DNA of 64,000 nt, taken from positions 124,001-188,000 of the forward strand of contig NZ_KB895379.1 in the NCBI RefSeq assembly GCF_000374825.1, read 5' to 3'. How positions within the stretch are numbered: position 1 is the first letter of the stretch; each line of letters begins with the position of its first letter. Positions 1 through 7,434 of the stretch are shown here, one piece after another. Both the position numbers and the translations under genes were made by a program. This DNA is from Paenibacillus sanguinis 2301083 = DSM 16941. GTDB taxonomy: Bacteria; Bacillota; Bacilli; Paenibacillales; Paenibacillaceae. The notes beneath the pieces are model-generated. The model was not told the origin of the DNA and did no database searches. It saw only the letters and a list, made by a program, of their open reading frames with translations.

Positions 1-585
1 TATTATTTCCTGCAAATGCCGGGTACAGTTGTACAAGCGCATATCCCAGCGCTCCGCCCGCTTCTCCAGAACGGTTAATGACAAATTGCCGATTCGCTCC
101 ATATAAGTCTGATCATACAATGCGATATATAGCTGGGCCAGCAAACCGCCATGTGAGATCACAAGCACCCGCTTATCCGGATAACGCTCTGCCAGGTCAT
201 GCATAAATGACAAGGCACGCTCACGAATCGCCTCGTCCTTCTCCTGCCCAAAGTCCTGTTGATCCCAATCCAGGCCCCACAGCGTCTCACGTTCCGTTTG
301 GGTCAAGCCCTCAGCTTGGCCAAACGCTTTCTCCATTAAGCGAGAATCGGGGTCATACAATGGAATCTGCAAAACCTCCGCGATGATGCTTCCCGTCTCC
401 TGAGCACGCGACAAGCCGCTTGTAATCACAAAGTCCCAGCAGTATTCAGGTTCTTCCTGCAATCTCCGTGCCAATCTTCTGGCCTGGCTCCGCCCTTCAT
501 CGTTCAGCGGAATGTCACTTTGGCCTTGTATTCTCCCGGCCTGATTCCAATCGGTCAAGCCATGACGCACCAACCCTACCAACAT
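1..585 (-). CDS. Histidine phosphatase family protein (partial, 3' end outside window)
   Basis: The first 195 codons are present; the reading frame runs off the window edge, so the C-terminus is missing. It begins MLVGLVRHGLTDWN, the RHGxTxxN signature of the phosphoglycerate mutase-like histidine phosphatases, whose His is phosphorylated during catalysis. A later VLVISHGGLL segment supplies the second conserved His. Family members include cobalamin-pathway alpha-ribazole phosphatase and general phosphatases; the substrate cannot be told from this. The start is chosen because AAGGAGGA lies about 6 bases upstream of ATG at 585. A hairpin separates it from the anti-sigma gene upstream, so it may be its own unit. 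Confidence 0.85.
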   Translation of the reverse strand, partial: MLVGLVRHGLTDWNQAGRIQGQSDIPLNDEGRSQARRLARRLQEEPEYCWDFVITSGLSRAQETGSIIAEVLQIPLYDPDSRLMEKAFGQAEGLTQTERETLWGLDWDQQDFGQEKDEAIRERALSFMHDLAERYPDKRVLVISHGGLLAQLYIALYDQTYMERIGNLSLTVLEKRAERWDMRLYNCTRHLQEII

Positions 586-607
586 AAGCATCCTCCTTAA
601 CGTAAAC

Positions 608-644
608 AAACGCCTCTGCCGCCTCAAAAGCGGAAGAAGCGTTT
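608..644 (-). terminator. Probable intrinsic terminator after the anti-sigma gene
   Basis: Read on the minus strand, AAACGC..TCT..CCGC pairs with GCGG..AGA..GCGTTT around a short loop and is followed by TTTGTTT. It lies just downstream of the anti-sigma stop codon. The U-run is interrupted, so termination may be partial. Confidence 0.5.
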
Positions 645-655
645 AGCATTCCTGG

Positions 656-1258
656 TTAGGGTCTGCTTCGACGCAGTCCCTTCCATGAGACCAACGCCAG
701 CAGCATGCCGCCCATGGATAACACCATCCAATACTGTGGATAAGCAGGTCCCATCTGCACAGCAAATGGCTCTACAATCCCCCTAGATTCACCGGGCAAC
801 GCAAATGTTAAATCACCATATATTTCCGCATTGGAATCCGCAGCCGCCACCGCCGTTGGCAATATGCCGGTTCGCGGTTCAGCCACTTGCTGTCCCGGGC
901 CCACCTGATCCATCAACAGAAGTGCAGAGCTAAACAGGAATACGGCCAGGAAGCTTGCCGCCCAGATCATGACGCGCCGCCGGAATCGTCGGCTTACGCC
1001 ACGCTTCACACCAGGAGCAAGCCAAGGAGACTCGGCATAGATTCGATCCATAACGCGCCGATTAACCTCTTCTGCCTGCTCTTCCGTGATTTCCATTGGA
1101 GTGTACTGCAGCGTTTCCAGACTTTCTTCCCATAGCCGATATTCCGCGGCACAGGAATCACAGCCCAGAAGGTGCCACTCCAGCATCCGTCGCTGAGGAT
1201 CTTGTTCGGGCAAATCTCGCATCAAGCCGAACAATTCCTGGGCTTCTTTACAATTCAT
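656..1258 (-). CDS. Anti-sigma factor with zinc-finger (zf-HC2) domain
   Basis: A 200-aa membrane protein. Residues 1-50 hold the zf-HC2 type anti-sigma domain with the H-x3-C-x2-C motif (HLLGCDSC near residues 29-36) and an earlier Cys at residue 3. A membrane span follows at about 97-117 (MIWAASFLAVFLFSSALLLM), and a second hydrophobic stretch lies near the C-terminus (about 177-192). Such proteins hold an ECF sigma factor at the membrane until regulated proteolysis or a conformational signal frees it. The start codon overlaps the end of the upstream sigma gene by 4 bases (ATGA), so the two are translationally coupled. The segment between the two spans is the likely sensor part and has no motif I recognise. 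Confidence 0.85.
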   Translation of the reverse strand: MNCKEAQELFGLMRDLPEQDPQRRMLEWHLLGCDSCAAEYRLWEESLETLQYTPMEITEEQAEEVNRRVMDRIYAESPWLAPGVKRGVSRRFRRRVMIWAASFLAVFLFSSALLLMDQVGPGQQVAEPRTGILPTAVAAADSNAEIYGDLTFALPGESRGIVEPFAVQMGPAYPQYWMVLSMGGMLLALVSWKGLRRSRP

Positions 1259-1848
1259 CTGCTTTTCATCCCTTCATATTGCTCATAGATCGGTTCGTAA
1301 AAGTAGGGTTCAAGCTGACTCTTGACGCTGGTTCGTGCGCGAAACAACAGCGACTTGACTGCGCTGACGCTTTGCCCCAGGATATTGGCAATCTCCTGAT
1401 AGTCCAATTGGTCGTATTCGCGCAGAATCAAGGCGGAACGTTGCTTCTCCGGCAAATTGTTGATGGCCTCTCTCACCATACCAACCTTCTCGCTCCGCAG
1501 CACCGCCTGCTCGGGAACGGCCTCGCTTGAAGCGACGGGTACATAACCACCCTCGTCCAAAGAGATATTGCCGCTTCTTTGCTTGCGGAGTTCACTTAAT
1601 ACGGTGTTGCGGGCAATGGTGTACAACCAGGTCGAGAAGGAAGCATCCACCTCCCGGAAGGAGTGCAGGCTGCGAAATGCTTTGTAGAACGTCTCCGAGC
1701 ACAAATCTTCAGCGAGCAGCTCCAAATGAGCGCTCTTCAACATGTGATAAACGAAGGCGAGTATCTTGCGCTGATATCTTCTCATCAATTCCGAATATAG
1801 CTCCGTATTGCCTTCCTTAATTTCACGAATCATTTGGGAATCCGTCAT
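1255..1848 (-). CDS. ECF-type RNA polymerase sigma factor
   Basis: A 197-aa sigma-70 family protein of the extracytoplasmic-function type. Region 2 spans about residues 20-90 (AEDLCSETFYKAFRSL, then FSTWLYTIARNTVLSELRKQ), and region 4 spans about 130-180 (LPEKQRSALILREYDQLDYQEIANIL, then SVSAVKSLLFRARTSVK, the DNA-reading helix-turn-helix). It lacks regions 1 and 3, as expected for ECF factors. The anti-sigma gene follows with a 4-base overlap. An AGGAGG sits 11 bases before ATG, a slightly long spacing. An ECF-like promoter about 60 bases upstream suggests autoregulation. The regulon cannot be deduced here, and I do not assign a B. subtilis name. Confidence 0.92.
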   Translation of the reverse strand: MTDSQMIREIKEGNTELYSELMRRYQRKILAFVYHMLKSAHLELLAEDLCSETFYKAFRSLHSFREVDASFSTWLYTIARNTVLSELRKQRSGNISLDEGGYVPVASSEAVPEQAVLRSEKVGMVREAINNLPEKQRSALILREYDQLDYQEIANILGQSVSAVKSLLFRARTSVKSQLEPYFYEPIYEQYEGMKSR

Positions 1849-1910
1849 TTGGGTGCGATCCTCCTCGCGCTGCCATGGGCCTCTTCCCGTTCGATTCTAT
1901 ATCAATTATT

Positions 1911-1934
1911 ACCGAACAGGGTCCGAAAAGTTGC
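1911..1934 (-). promoter_or_regulatory. Possible ECF-type autoregulatory promoter of the sigma gene
   Basis: On the minus strand GCAAC (1934-1930) is followed after 15 bases by CGGT (1914-1911). B. subtilis ECF promoters have an AAC-containing -35 and a CG-containing -10 at about this spacing. The fit is imperfect (CGGT rather than CGTC). Position, about 60 bp before the sigma start, suits autoregulation. Confidence 0.35.
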
Positions 1935-2012
1935 GGATTTCTATGTAATATCTATATAAATTTTCAGATCATGGCAAAATCCAACTTACCAGCATAACCA
2001 GACATTGCACAT

Positions 2013-2041
2013 ATTATACCACAGGACTTGGTATTAAAAAA
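2013..2041 (-). promoter_or_regulatory. Possible housekeeping promoter (extended -10) for sigma/anti-sigma
   Basis: TGG plus TATAAT on the minus strand (-10 at 2018-2013) forms a TGn extended -10 box; the -35 region is only a T-run. It would give a 5' leader of about 160 nt before the sigma gene. The rest of the 1849-2179 gene-free stretch holds the ECF-like promoter and the hairpin at 2065-2088. Confidence 0.4.
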
Positions 2042-2064
2042 ACACTTCTCCGGGATTAATTCAA

Positions 2065-2088
2065 GAGGAGCAGATTCCTCTGCTCCTC
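2065..2088 (-). terminator. 10-bp perfect hairpin downstream of thiD
   Basis: GAGGAGCAGA and TCTGCTCCTC pair perfectly around a 4-base loop. It lies about 90 bp past the thiD stop and may end the thi transcript, although no clear U-run follows, so it may instead be a transcript-stabilising hairpin. Confidence 0.45.
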
Positions 2089-2179
2089 CATCACAGTTCG
2101 GAAGCTTGCAGCATAAGGCAGTTCCTGATTTTCCTCATCCAAGAATTGCCAATCGTAACATATGGCGGTACGGACTATA

Positions 2180-2992
2180 TCAACGCGACGCTCCTTGCAA
2201 GCGGTAAGCAAAATGGTTCGTAGGCCCATGCCCCTTTCCCAAAGCCAACTCATTCTCGATAGCCGCCTGAATGAAGGCCCGGGCTGTAAAGACTGCCTGC
2301 AAAGCCGCCCCTCCCTTGGCCAGCTCCGCCGTAATCGCTGCCGAGAAGGTACAGCCCGTTCCATGCGTATGCTGCGTGGATATGCGCTTGCCAGCAAGCT
2401 CCGTAAATTGACTGCCGTCATAATACAAATCAATGACCCGTTCCCCAAGGTCGGCATGCCCCCCCTTGATGACTACCTGCCGGGAGCCAAATTCGCAAAT
2501 TCGCTTCGCTGCTTCACGTCGGTCTGTCATATTATCAATCTTCATTCCACACAAAGCCTCCGCCTCCGGAATATTCGGTGTCACCATCGTAGCCAGTGGC
2601 AGCAAAACTGTTTTTAATGCCCGCATAGCCTCCGGCTGAAGCAAGGATGCCCCGCCCTTGGCAATCATGACCGGATCAACGATGACCTGGCTCCAGTTGA
2701 AGGCGCGAATGCGCTCGGCCACCGCCTCAATGATCTCTGCATTGAACAACATTCCCGTCTTAACAGCATCCACCCCCAGATCGTCGCCAACGGCATCAAT
2801 CTGCTCGGTTGCCGCAATGGGCGGCAACGGGTAAACCTTAGAGACACCCAGCGTATTTTGCACCGTGACGGCGGTCAGCGCCGACATGCCATACACTCCC
2901 AACTCCTGGAAAGTCTTCAAATCAGCTTGTATGCCTGCCCCACCTCCGCTATCCGAGCCGGCGATGGTTAATGCCCGGGCAATTCGGCTCAT
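2180..2992 (-). CDS. thiD: Hydroxymethylpyrimidine / phosphomethylpyrimidine kinase
   Basis: ThiD phosphorylates 4-amino-5-hydroxymethyl-2-methylpyrimidine twice to give HMP pyrophosphate for thiamine assembly. The sequence starts [20 protein letters not shown], the family's N-terminal substrate/ATP site, and ends with the ribokinase-like [13 protein letters not shown] anion-hole motif containing the catalytic Asp/Gly/Cys region. At about 270 aa it is full length. I chose the ATG at 2992, which overlaps the thiM stop as ATGA; an in-frame ATG 12 bases upstream sits directly against GGAGG and is less likely. It is the last gene of tenA-thiM-thiD. A thiE gene, often next in such operons, is not present in the window. 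Confidence 0.93.
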   Translation of the reverse strand: MSRIARALTIAGSDSGGGAGIQADLKTFQELGVYGMSALTAVTVQNTLGVSKVYPLPPIAATEQIDAVGDDLGVDAVKTGMLFNAEIIEAVAERIRAFNWSQVIVDPVMIAKGGASLLQPEAMRALKTVLLPLATMVTPNIPEAEALCGMKIDNMTDRREAAKRICEFGSRQVVIKGGHADLGERVIDLYYDGSQFTELAGKRISTQHTHGTGCTFSAAITAELAKGGAALQAVFTARAFIQAAIENELALGKGHGPTNHFAYRLQGASR

Positions 2993-3837
2993 CCTGCCCA
3001 CCATCCTCCGGCGCCTGCCGCTTCAATCTCGCTCACCGCCACATACCCCTTCAACGAATGGGGATGCAGCTTCGCCAATTCGTCCAGGAAAGCAATCTGG
3101 AAGCTGCCCGGACCATATTGAGCCGTCCGCTCCGCCGCTCGGGAAGCAGCGGCCCCGTAGAAGGCTAACCCGGCCGTGCCCGCGAGCAATACATCTTGTT
3201 CTACTGCAGTAAAAGCTCCCAGCACCGAGGTCAGGAGACAGCCTGTGCCCGTTACTTGAGTCAGCAAAACATCCCCTCCGCTGATCATACAGCATCGCCG
3301 TCCATCGGAAATCACATCCTCGGCCCCAGTTACGGCCACCGTGGTGTTCAAGGACCTGGCAGCCTTGACAGCAAGCGCTGCCGCTTCTTGTCCTGAGCTG
3401 TCTCCGGCATCTACCCCCTTGATCTCACGGGATTCCCCTACAAGATGGGCGATCTCTGCCGCATTCCCTCGCACCAGCGACACCTTCACTTTACGCAAAA
3501 TGCGCAGGGCTGATTCCGTGCGGAAAGAGGTTGCCCCGGCCCCTACCGGATCAAGGAGGACCGGCACGCCATGCGCGTTGGCTGATCGACCCGCAATAAT
3601 CATTGCATCTACCTGCAAAGTGGACAGCGTACCCAGGTTGAGAACAACCGCCCCGGCCATCTTCGCCATATCGGCCACCTCTTCCGCGGCATAAGCCATC
3701 ACTGGAGCAGCCCCCAGGGCGTACAAGCCATTGGCCGTAAAATTAGTCACGACGACATTCGTCATATTATGAACAAGCGGCTTCATTTTTTGTACCTTTA
3801 CAAGCAGATCGCAATATTGCTTTTCCAAAGTATCCAT
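2989..3837 (-). CDS. thiM: Hydroxyethylthiazole kinase
   Basis: ThiM phosphorylates 4-methyl-5-hydroxyethylthiazole, salvaging the thiazole half of thiamine. Recognisable blocks are [28 protein letters not shown] near the N-terminus, [14 protein letters not shown] in the middle, and the ATP-site [15 protein letters not shown] near the C-terminus with its catalytic Cys. About 282 aa, which is slightly longer than the usual 260-275. The ATG at 3837 is preferred; a TTG four codons upstream lies on the ribosome binding site AAGAGG itself. It overlaps thiD by four bases and follows tenA by about 75 bp under the same TPP riboswitch. Confidence 0.94.
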   Translation of the reverse strand: MDTLEKQYCDLLVKVQKMKPLVHNMTNVVVTNFTANGLYALGAAPVMAYAAEEVADMAKMAGAVVLNLGTLSTLQVDAMIIAGRSANAHGVPVLLDPVGAGATSFRTESALRILRKVKVSLVRGNAAEIAHLVGESREIKGVDAGDSSGQEAAALAVKAARSLNTTVAVTGAEDVISDGRRCCMISGGDVLLTQVTGTGCLLTSVLGAFTAVEQDVLLAGTAGLAFYGAAASRAAERTAQYGPGSFQIAFLDELAKLHPHSLKGYVAVSEIEAAGAGGWWAG

Positions 3838-3912
3838 ACTTTTTTTCAACCTCTTTTCGGTGTGTAGTATTCAATTAACGGACAGTCAGGTTCTTGATCG
3901 GCAACGCTGCTG

Positions 3913-4584
3913 TCAACGGACCGGCCATTCCTCCAGCCTGTATGCCATCTCCCAGAACTGATACTCCAGTTGACAGCTTTGCAGGAAATGCTCTTTCATT
4001 TTTCTCCGCTCCAGCACATTCGACGTTTCCGCCCAGCGGTCCAGTGCCAACCCGAATGCTTCGGCCGCACCGCCCACCCGGCTGCTATAGAACTGTATCC
4101 ATTCGTAAAAAGGGTGCTCAGGAGTTGGCTTTACCTCAGCAAGCAGCCTTTGCCCAATTTCTACATATGTCCATGGACAAGGGAGCAGCACAGCATAAAT
4201 TTCGCCAAGGCTGCCTTCATGGGCAACCGTCAGCATGTGGCGGATATAATGATGTGCCGACGGAGCCAGCGGGAATCCTTGTAAATCCTCGAATTGCACC
4301 CCTGCCACCCGGCAGAAGTTCTGATGCGGATGAATCTCGCTGTTCAGAATAAACCCGATTTGCTCATGGAATACCGCCATTTCCTCACGGCTGCCGCTCT
4401 TGGATATCGCAATACCGTAAATACGCATATAGGCGTTCAGATACTCAAAATCTTGCTTGACATAATGAATTAATTGCTCCTGCTCCAGTTGGCCCTGAGC
4501 AATTCCCCTCACAAAAGGGTGATTAAAAATAGCCTGAAAAATATCGTCTGCTTGCCTACGCAGCTCCTGCGCAAAACTCATCAT
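3913..4584 (-). CDS. tenA: Aminopyrimidine aminohydrolase / thiaminase II
   Basis: TenA hydrolyses formylaminopyrimidine-type thiamine breakdown products to HMP for reuse. The 223-aa protein is of normal length. The catalytic Cys is in AVLLPCPWTYVEIG (Cys136), and the C-terminal FWEMAY motif carries the conserved Glu. The aromatic ligand pocket is seen as YVKQDFEYLNAY near residues 41-52. GGGAGG precedes tandem ATG codons, and either could be used. It is the first gene after the TPP riboswitch, which fits a salvage operon (tenA-thiM-thiD) rather than de novo pyrimidine synthesis; no thiC is seen. Confidence 0.93.
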   Translation of the reverse strand: MMSFAQELRRQADDIFQAIFNHPFVRGIAQGQLEQEQLIHYVKQDFEYLNAYMRIYGIAISKSGSREEMAVFHEQIGFILNSEIHPHQNFCRVAGVQFEDLQGFPLAPSAHHYIRHMLTVAHEGSLGEIYAVLLPCPWTYVEIGQRLLAEVKPTPEHPFYEWIQFYSSRVGGAAEAFGLALDRWAETSNVLERRKMKEHFLQSCQLEYQFWEMAYRLEEWPVR

Positions 4585-4677
4585 TCCCCGCCTCCCAATG
4601 AATGTAGATGCACTCTCTCCACGGGGAGCTTAAACCGCCTTCAAGCTGGCCTGTATTTTCCGCTTCAAACCCAAAGC

Positions 4678-4707
4678 AAAAAAGCCGCCCCGTAGAGGGA
4701 GCGGCTA
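4678..4707 (-). terminator. Riboswitch-controlled terminator of the thi operon
   Basis: On the minus strand AGCCGCTCCC and GGGGCGGCT form a GC-rich stem followed by TTTTTT. It lies between the TPP aptamer and tenA, the position expected for the expression platform: thiamine pyrophosphate binding should favour this hairpin and stop transcription. Confidence 0.85.
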
Positions 4708-4744
4708 TGAGTGGCAAATAGGAGTAAACTCCAATTAGGCATAA

Positions 4745-4850
4745 ACAACAAGACCGACTCCACTTTCCTACGCTAGTACGAACTAGATCAGGTTCAAAGG
4801 GTCCAAGATATTTCTTGTCTCAGCCGTTCACGGCTCCCCTAGTGGATTTG
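4745..4850 (-). promoter_or_regulatory. TPP riboswitch (THI element)
   Basis: The minus strand shows the conserved THI-box pieces in order: GGGGAGCC, CTGAGA, then ACCCTTTGAACCTGATC, and CGTAGGAAAGTGG. These are the pyrimidine-sensing and pyrophosphate-sensing arms of the thiamine pyrophosphate aptamer. A promoter lies just upstream (4868-4896) and a terminator just downstream (4678-4707), so control is most likely by transcription termination of tenA-thiM-thiD. Outer boundaries are approximate. Confidence 0.96.
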
Positions 4851-4867
4851 CTATGCAATTTAATATT

Positions 4868-4896
4868 ACTGTACCCATCTCAACCTAGAATGTCAA
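4868..4896 (-). promoter_or_regulatory. Sigma-A promoter of the thi operon
   Basis: TTGACA (4896-4891), 17-base spacer, TACAGT (4873-4868) on the minus strand. The predicted start lies near 4861, just before the TPP aptamer. Confidence 0.8.
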
Positions 4897-4912
4897 TCCT
4901 CTCCAGGAGAAA

Positions 4913-4926
4913 TGAAAGCGCTAAAA
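4913..4926 (+). promoter_or_regulatory. cre-like CcpA site upstream of the sRNA promoter
   Basis: TGAAAGCGCTAAAA matches the catabolite-responsive element consensus TGWAANCGNTNWCA at 13 of 14 positions. It ends 8 bases before the -35 box of the plus-strand promoter. In Bacillus, cre sites just upstream of a -35 box can mediate activation. It also lies about 17 bp behind the divergent thi promoter. Confidence 0.5.
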
Positions 4927-4934
4927 AAAAGTTG

Positions 4935-4963
4935 TTGACAGAATGAAAACGGATACATATAAT
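4935..4963 (+). promoter_or_regulatory. Consensus sigma-A promoter for a short RNA
   Basis: TTGACA (4935-4940), exactly 17 bases, TATAAT (4958-4963): both hexamers match consensus. It faces away from the thi operon and no protein gene follows on this strand, only a short hairpin-rich segment ending in a terminator. Confidence 0.85.
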
Positions 4964-4969
4964 AAAAGT

Positions 4970-5053
4970 ACAGTATGGTTTCTCTCCACTCCTATCCAAT
5001 AACTGCATGTTCTGAAAATGAACATGGGACCGCTATAGGGCGGTCTTTTTTTT
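4970..5053 (+). ncRNA. Candidate small regulatory RNA (about 84 nt)
   Basis: The predicted transcript from the consensus promoter holds a pyrimidine-rich single-stranded 5' segment (TTTCTCTCCACTCCTATCC), a perfect 7-bp hairpin CATGTTC/GAACATG (5006-5012 with 5020-5026), then a terminator hairpin GACCGC/GCGGTC (5028-5033 with 5040-5045) followed by eight T. C-rich unpaired stretches in Firmicute sRNAs often pair with the Shine-Dalgarno region of target mRNAs; that role here is an inference. An ORF opens in the segment but would have to read through the terminator, so I do not treat it as coding. The RNA family is not one I recognise. Confidence 0.6.
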
Positions 5054-5078
5054 ATGCCCTTAAGCCCCTCTCCCTAAG

Positions 5079-5118
5079 AAAAACAGCGATGCTTCTGGAC
5101 GGAAGCATCGCTGTTTTT
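5079..5118. terminator. Bidirectional terminator after tyrA
   Basis: A 13-bp perfect stem ACAGCGATGCTTC/GAAGCATCGCTGT, flanked by A-run and T-run on opposite sides. It ends the aromatic supra-operon on the minus strand 9 bp past the tyrA stop and backs up the sRNA terminator on the plus strand. Confidence 0.9.
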
Positions 5119-5126
5119 CTGCCTGT

Positions 5127-6221
5127 TTATACATATACCGTGTATCCTAACGATTGCAAATGCGTTTTGCCCCGTTCCATCTCCGTCTCCTGACGGAAGG
5201 ATAGACGCATTACGCCCGGCACATCCTCACGGCTCTCAATAATTTGCATATTGCTTAAGTTGATGTGGCGGAGACCCAATTCCGTAGCAATCTGGCCAAT
5301 AATTCCCGGATGGTCAGGCACATCGATATAGAGATCAAATGAGGAGGTAATCGCACCCTTACGCCGCTCTGGCAACTCTCCGCGGAACTGATTGGCCGTT
5401 TGAAACGCTTGTTCAATACCCTCTCCGTCGCGCTCCTCAAGAAGCTGGATAAAGCCTGCAATCTCACGATTCCAATCCTTAAGCAGCCCTAACAACACCT
5501 CCTGATTGCTAAGGAGGATATCCCGCCAAATTATCGGATCGCTGGAAGCGATCCGCGTAATATCACGAAAGCCGCCAGCAGCAAGCATTCGGTAGAGCTC
5601 GTTGTCTTCATTGTAGCCGCGCACTTGATTCACCAAGGCTACGGCAATAATATGTGGCAAATGGCTGATGGCACCCACAATTTGATCGTGCATGATCGGG
5701 TCAACGCGAACAATTTGGGCTCTGGTATATGTTAACAACTCGGCAAGGCGCAGATAAGCTGCTTCCGGCACGTCCTGCGGCGGTGTCAACACATAGTAGG
5801 CATTCTCAAATAATAACGTTGAAGCTGCCTCTACCCCGGAACGCTCCGAGCCTGCCATCGGGTGTCCCCCGATAAAATATACACCAGGGCTAGCAAGCGC
5901 AGCAGCACAAGCGGCTACCGCCGCCTTCGTGCTGCCTACATCCGTTACAATACAGCCCGGCTTCAGTGGCAATCCGGTTAGCTTCTGCAAATATGCCTCC
6001 AGCTTCCCTACAGGAACACACAAAAAAATAAAATCGGCATCCTGCACCGCTTCTTCCATAGACAGAGTCGCCACGTCGACGACATCGCGTTCCTCCATCC
6101 GTGTCAGCGATTCCGGTCGATGAGCATGCCCCACCACCGTGATTCCGGGCTTGCCCTTAAAGCAAAGCGCCAATGAACCACCGATCAGACCTACGCCAAA
6201 AATGGCAATTTTCGTTGTCAT
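5127..6221 (-). CDS. tyrA: Prephenate dehydrogenase with ACT domain
   Basis: TyrA oxidises and decarboxylates prephenate to 4-hydroxyphenylpyruvate, the tyrosine precursor. The N-terminal Rossmann motif is GVGLIGGSL (residues 9-17), and the prephenate-binding GGHPMAGSERSG follows near residue 120. A C-terminal ACT domain (about residues 295-364, starting SFDLYIDVPDHPGIIGQIA) probably binds tyrosine for feedback control. 364 aa is normal for the Bacillus type. It is the last gene of the supra-operon, 34 bp after hisC; HisC-type aminotransferase can supply the following transamination step. The ribosome binding site (GAGTGAG) is weak. Confidence 0.95.
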   Translation of the reverse strand: MTTKIAIFGVGLIGGSLALCFKGKPGITVVGHAHRPESLTRMEERDVVDVATLSMEEAVQDADFIFLCVPVGKLEAYLQKLTGLPLKPGCIVTDVGSTKAAVAACAAALASPGVYFIGGHPMAGSERSGVEAASTLLFENAYYVLTPPQDVPEAAYLRLAELLTYTRAQIVRVDPIMHDQIVGAISHLPHIIAVALVNQVRGYNEDNELYRMLAAGGFRDITRIASSDPIIWRDILLSNQEVLLGLLKDWNREIAGFIQLLEERDGEGIEQAFQTANQFRGELPERRKGAITSSFDLYIDVPDHPGIIGQIATELGLRHINLSNMQIIESREDVPGVMRLSFRQETEMERGKTHLQSLGYTVYV

Positions 6222-6255
6222 ATATACTCACTCATTTTCTGCGAATAAAGTAGGA

Positions 6256-7353
6256 TTATACCCGGGCCGCCGGCTGGCCGAGCACTTGCTCCAGAGCGGT
6301 GACGAATTTGGCATTTTGTTCTGCGGAGCCAACGGTGACCCGCACATAGCTTGGGTATTTGGCGAAACCGCCCCGAATAATAATTCCAAGCTTCAACATG
6401 GCCTGGAACATCTCGCTCGCAGGACGCTGAGCATCAACCATAATAAAATTGCCATGGGCCGGGAAATAGGATAAGCCCAGGCGATCAAACTGCTGGTAAA
6501 GATAGGAGATGCCCTCCCGGTTTTTGCTTCGGCACTCGGCGACAAAGCGCTGATCGCGAAGCGCTGCTTTAGCCGCTGCCTGCCCAAAGCGCGACGTATT
6601 AAATGGCTCGCGCACCTGGTTAATCAGCTTGATAACACCCGGCTGGCCCACTCCATAGCCAATCCGCAGCGAAGCCAGACCGTATATCTTCGAGAAGGTC
6701 CGCAATACGACCAGATTTGGATATTTGTTCAGAAGTGAAATACCGCTCAGGTAATTTGAATCGGTCACATACTCTGCATAGGCCTCATCAAGTACGACCA
6801 GCACGTTCTCCGGCACCCCGGCGAGGAATGCCTCCAATTCATCCTTGGCCACGATCGTTCCGGTCGGATTGTTAGGATTGCATATCCAGACAACCTTGGT
6901 TTTTGCTCCAATGGCGTTCTGCATCGCCTCAAGGTCGTGCGTACCTTCTCTCAAAGGAACTTCAATGGTCAGAGCGCCTTCGATATCGGCATTGCTCTTG
7001 TAAACACTAAAGGTTTGATCAGCCATCACAGTCTCATCGCCCGGCAAGAAGAAGGCCCTGGCAATTAATGCAATGATTTCATCCGATCCGCAGCCGAAAA
7101 TAATTTGCTCCTTGGCTACACCAAGTTGTTCTGCCAGCAGTTCCGTTAATTCCGCTGCACTGCCATCCGGATACAGATTTACATTCGTAAGCTCCTGCGT
7201 AATTGCTGCCTGGACCTCCGATGAGCAGCCGAACGGATTCTCATTGGAGGCCAGCTTGATAACTTCCTGAAGTCCAAGCTCTTTCTTAACTTCTTCAATC
7301 GGCTTGCCGGGTTGATACACCGGCAAATTTACGATCTGTGGTTTTGGTAGCAT
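6256..7353 (-). CDS. hisC: Histidinol-phosphate / aromatic aminotransferase
   Basis: A class I/II PLP-dependent aminotransferase. In Bacillus the enzyme in this position transaminates both histidinol phosphate and the aromatic keto acids. The PLP-binding Lys lies in TFSKIYGLASLRIGY, and the substrate-binding WICNPNNPTGT and N-terminal KLASNENPFG motifs are clear. I start at MLPKPQIVNLPVYQPG (ATG at 7353), because GAGGAGG lies 8 bases upstream; the upstream in-frame ATG has no such site. It gives 365 aa, normal for the family. Its place between trpA and tyrA is the same as in the B. subtilis supra-operon, and a palindrome lies between it and trpA. Confidence 0.93.
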   Translation of the reverse strand: MLPKPQIVNLPVYQPGKPIEEVKKELGLQEVIKLASNENPFGCSSEVQAAITQELTNVNLYPDGSAAELTELLAEQLGVAKEQIIFGCGSDEIIALIARAFFLPGDETVMADQTFSVYKSNADIEGALTIEVPLREGTHDLEAMQNAIGAKTKVVWICNPNNPTGTIVAKDELEAFLAGVPENVLVVLDEAYAEYVTDSNYLSGISLLNKYPNLVVLRTFSKIYGLASLRIGYGVGQPGVIKLINQVREPFNTSRFGQAAAKAALRDQRFVAECRSKNREGISYLYQQFDRLGLSYFPAHGNFIMVDAQRPASEMFQAMLKLGIIIRGGFAKYPSYVRVTVGSAEQNAKFVTALEQVLGQPAARV

Positions 7354-7378
7354 GCATAAATCCTCCTCATTACAATTC

Positions 7379-7425
7379 ATATAAGTTGAACCTATGCTTT
7401 ACGCCCTCTTCGGTTCAACTTATAT
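7379..7425. repeat. 14-bp perfect inverted repeat between trpA and hisC
   Basis: ATATAAGTTGAACC (7379-7392) is mirrored by GGTTCAACTTATAT (7412-7425) around a 19-base spacer. A related pair of ends (TATAAGTTGAAC and GTCCAACTATATAG) bounds an element at 34294-34387, so this appears to be a dispersed small palindromic repeat. No U-run follows, so it is not a standard terminator. Confidence 0.7.
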
Positions 7426-7434
7426 AGCTCCTAT

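Noticed and set aside
4975..5193. 72-codon plus-strand ORF starting inside the candidate sRNA
   Set aside because: It would have to be read through a strong intrinsic terminator at 5028-5053 and the bidirectional terminator at 5079-5118, and then runs antisense to tyrA.
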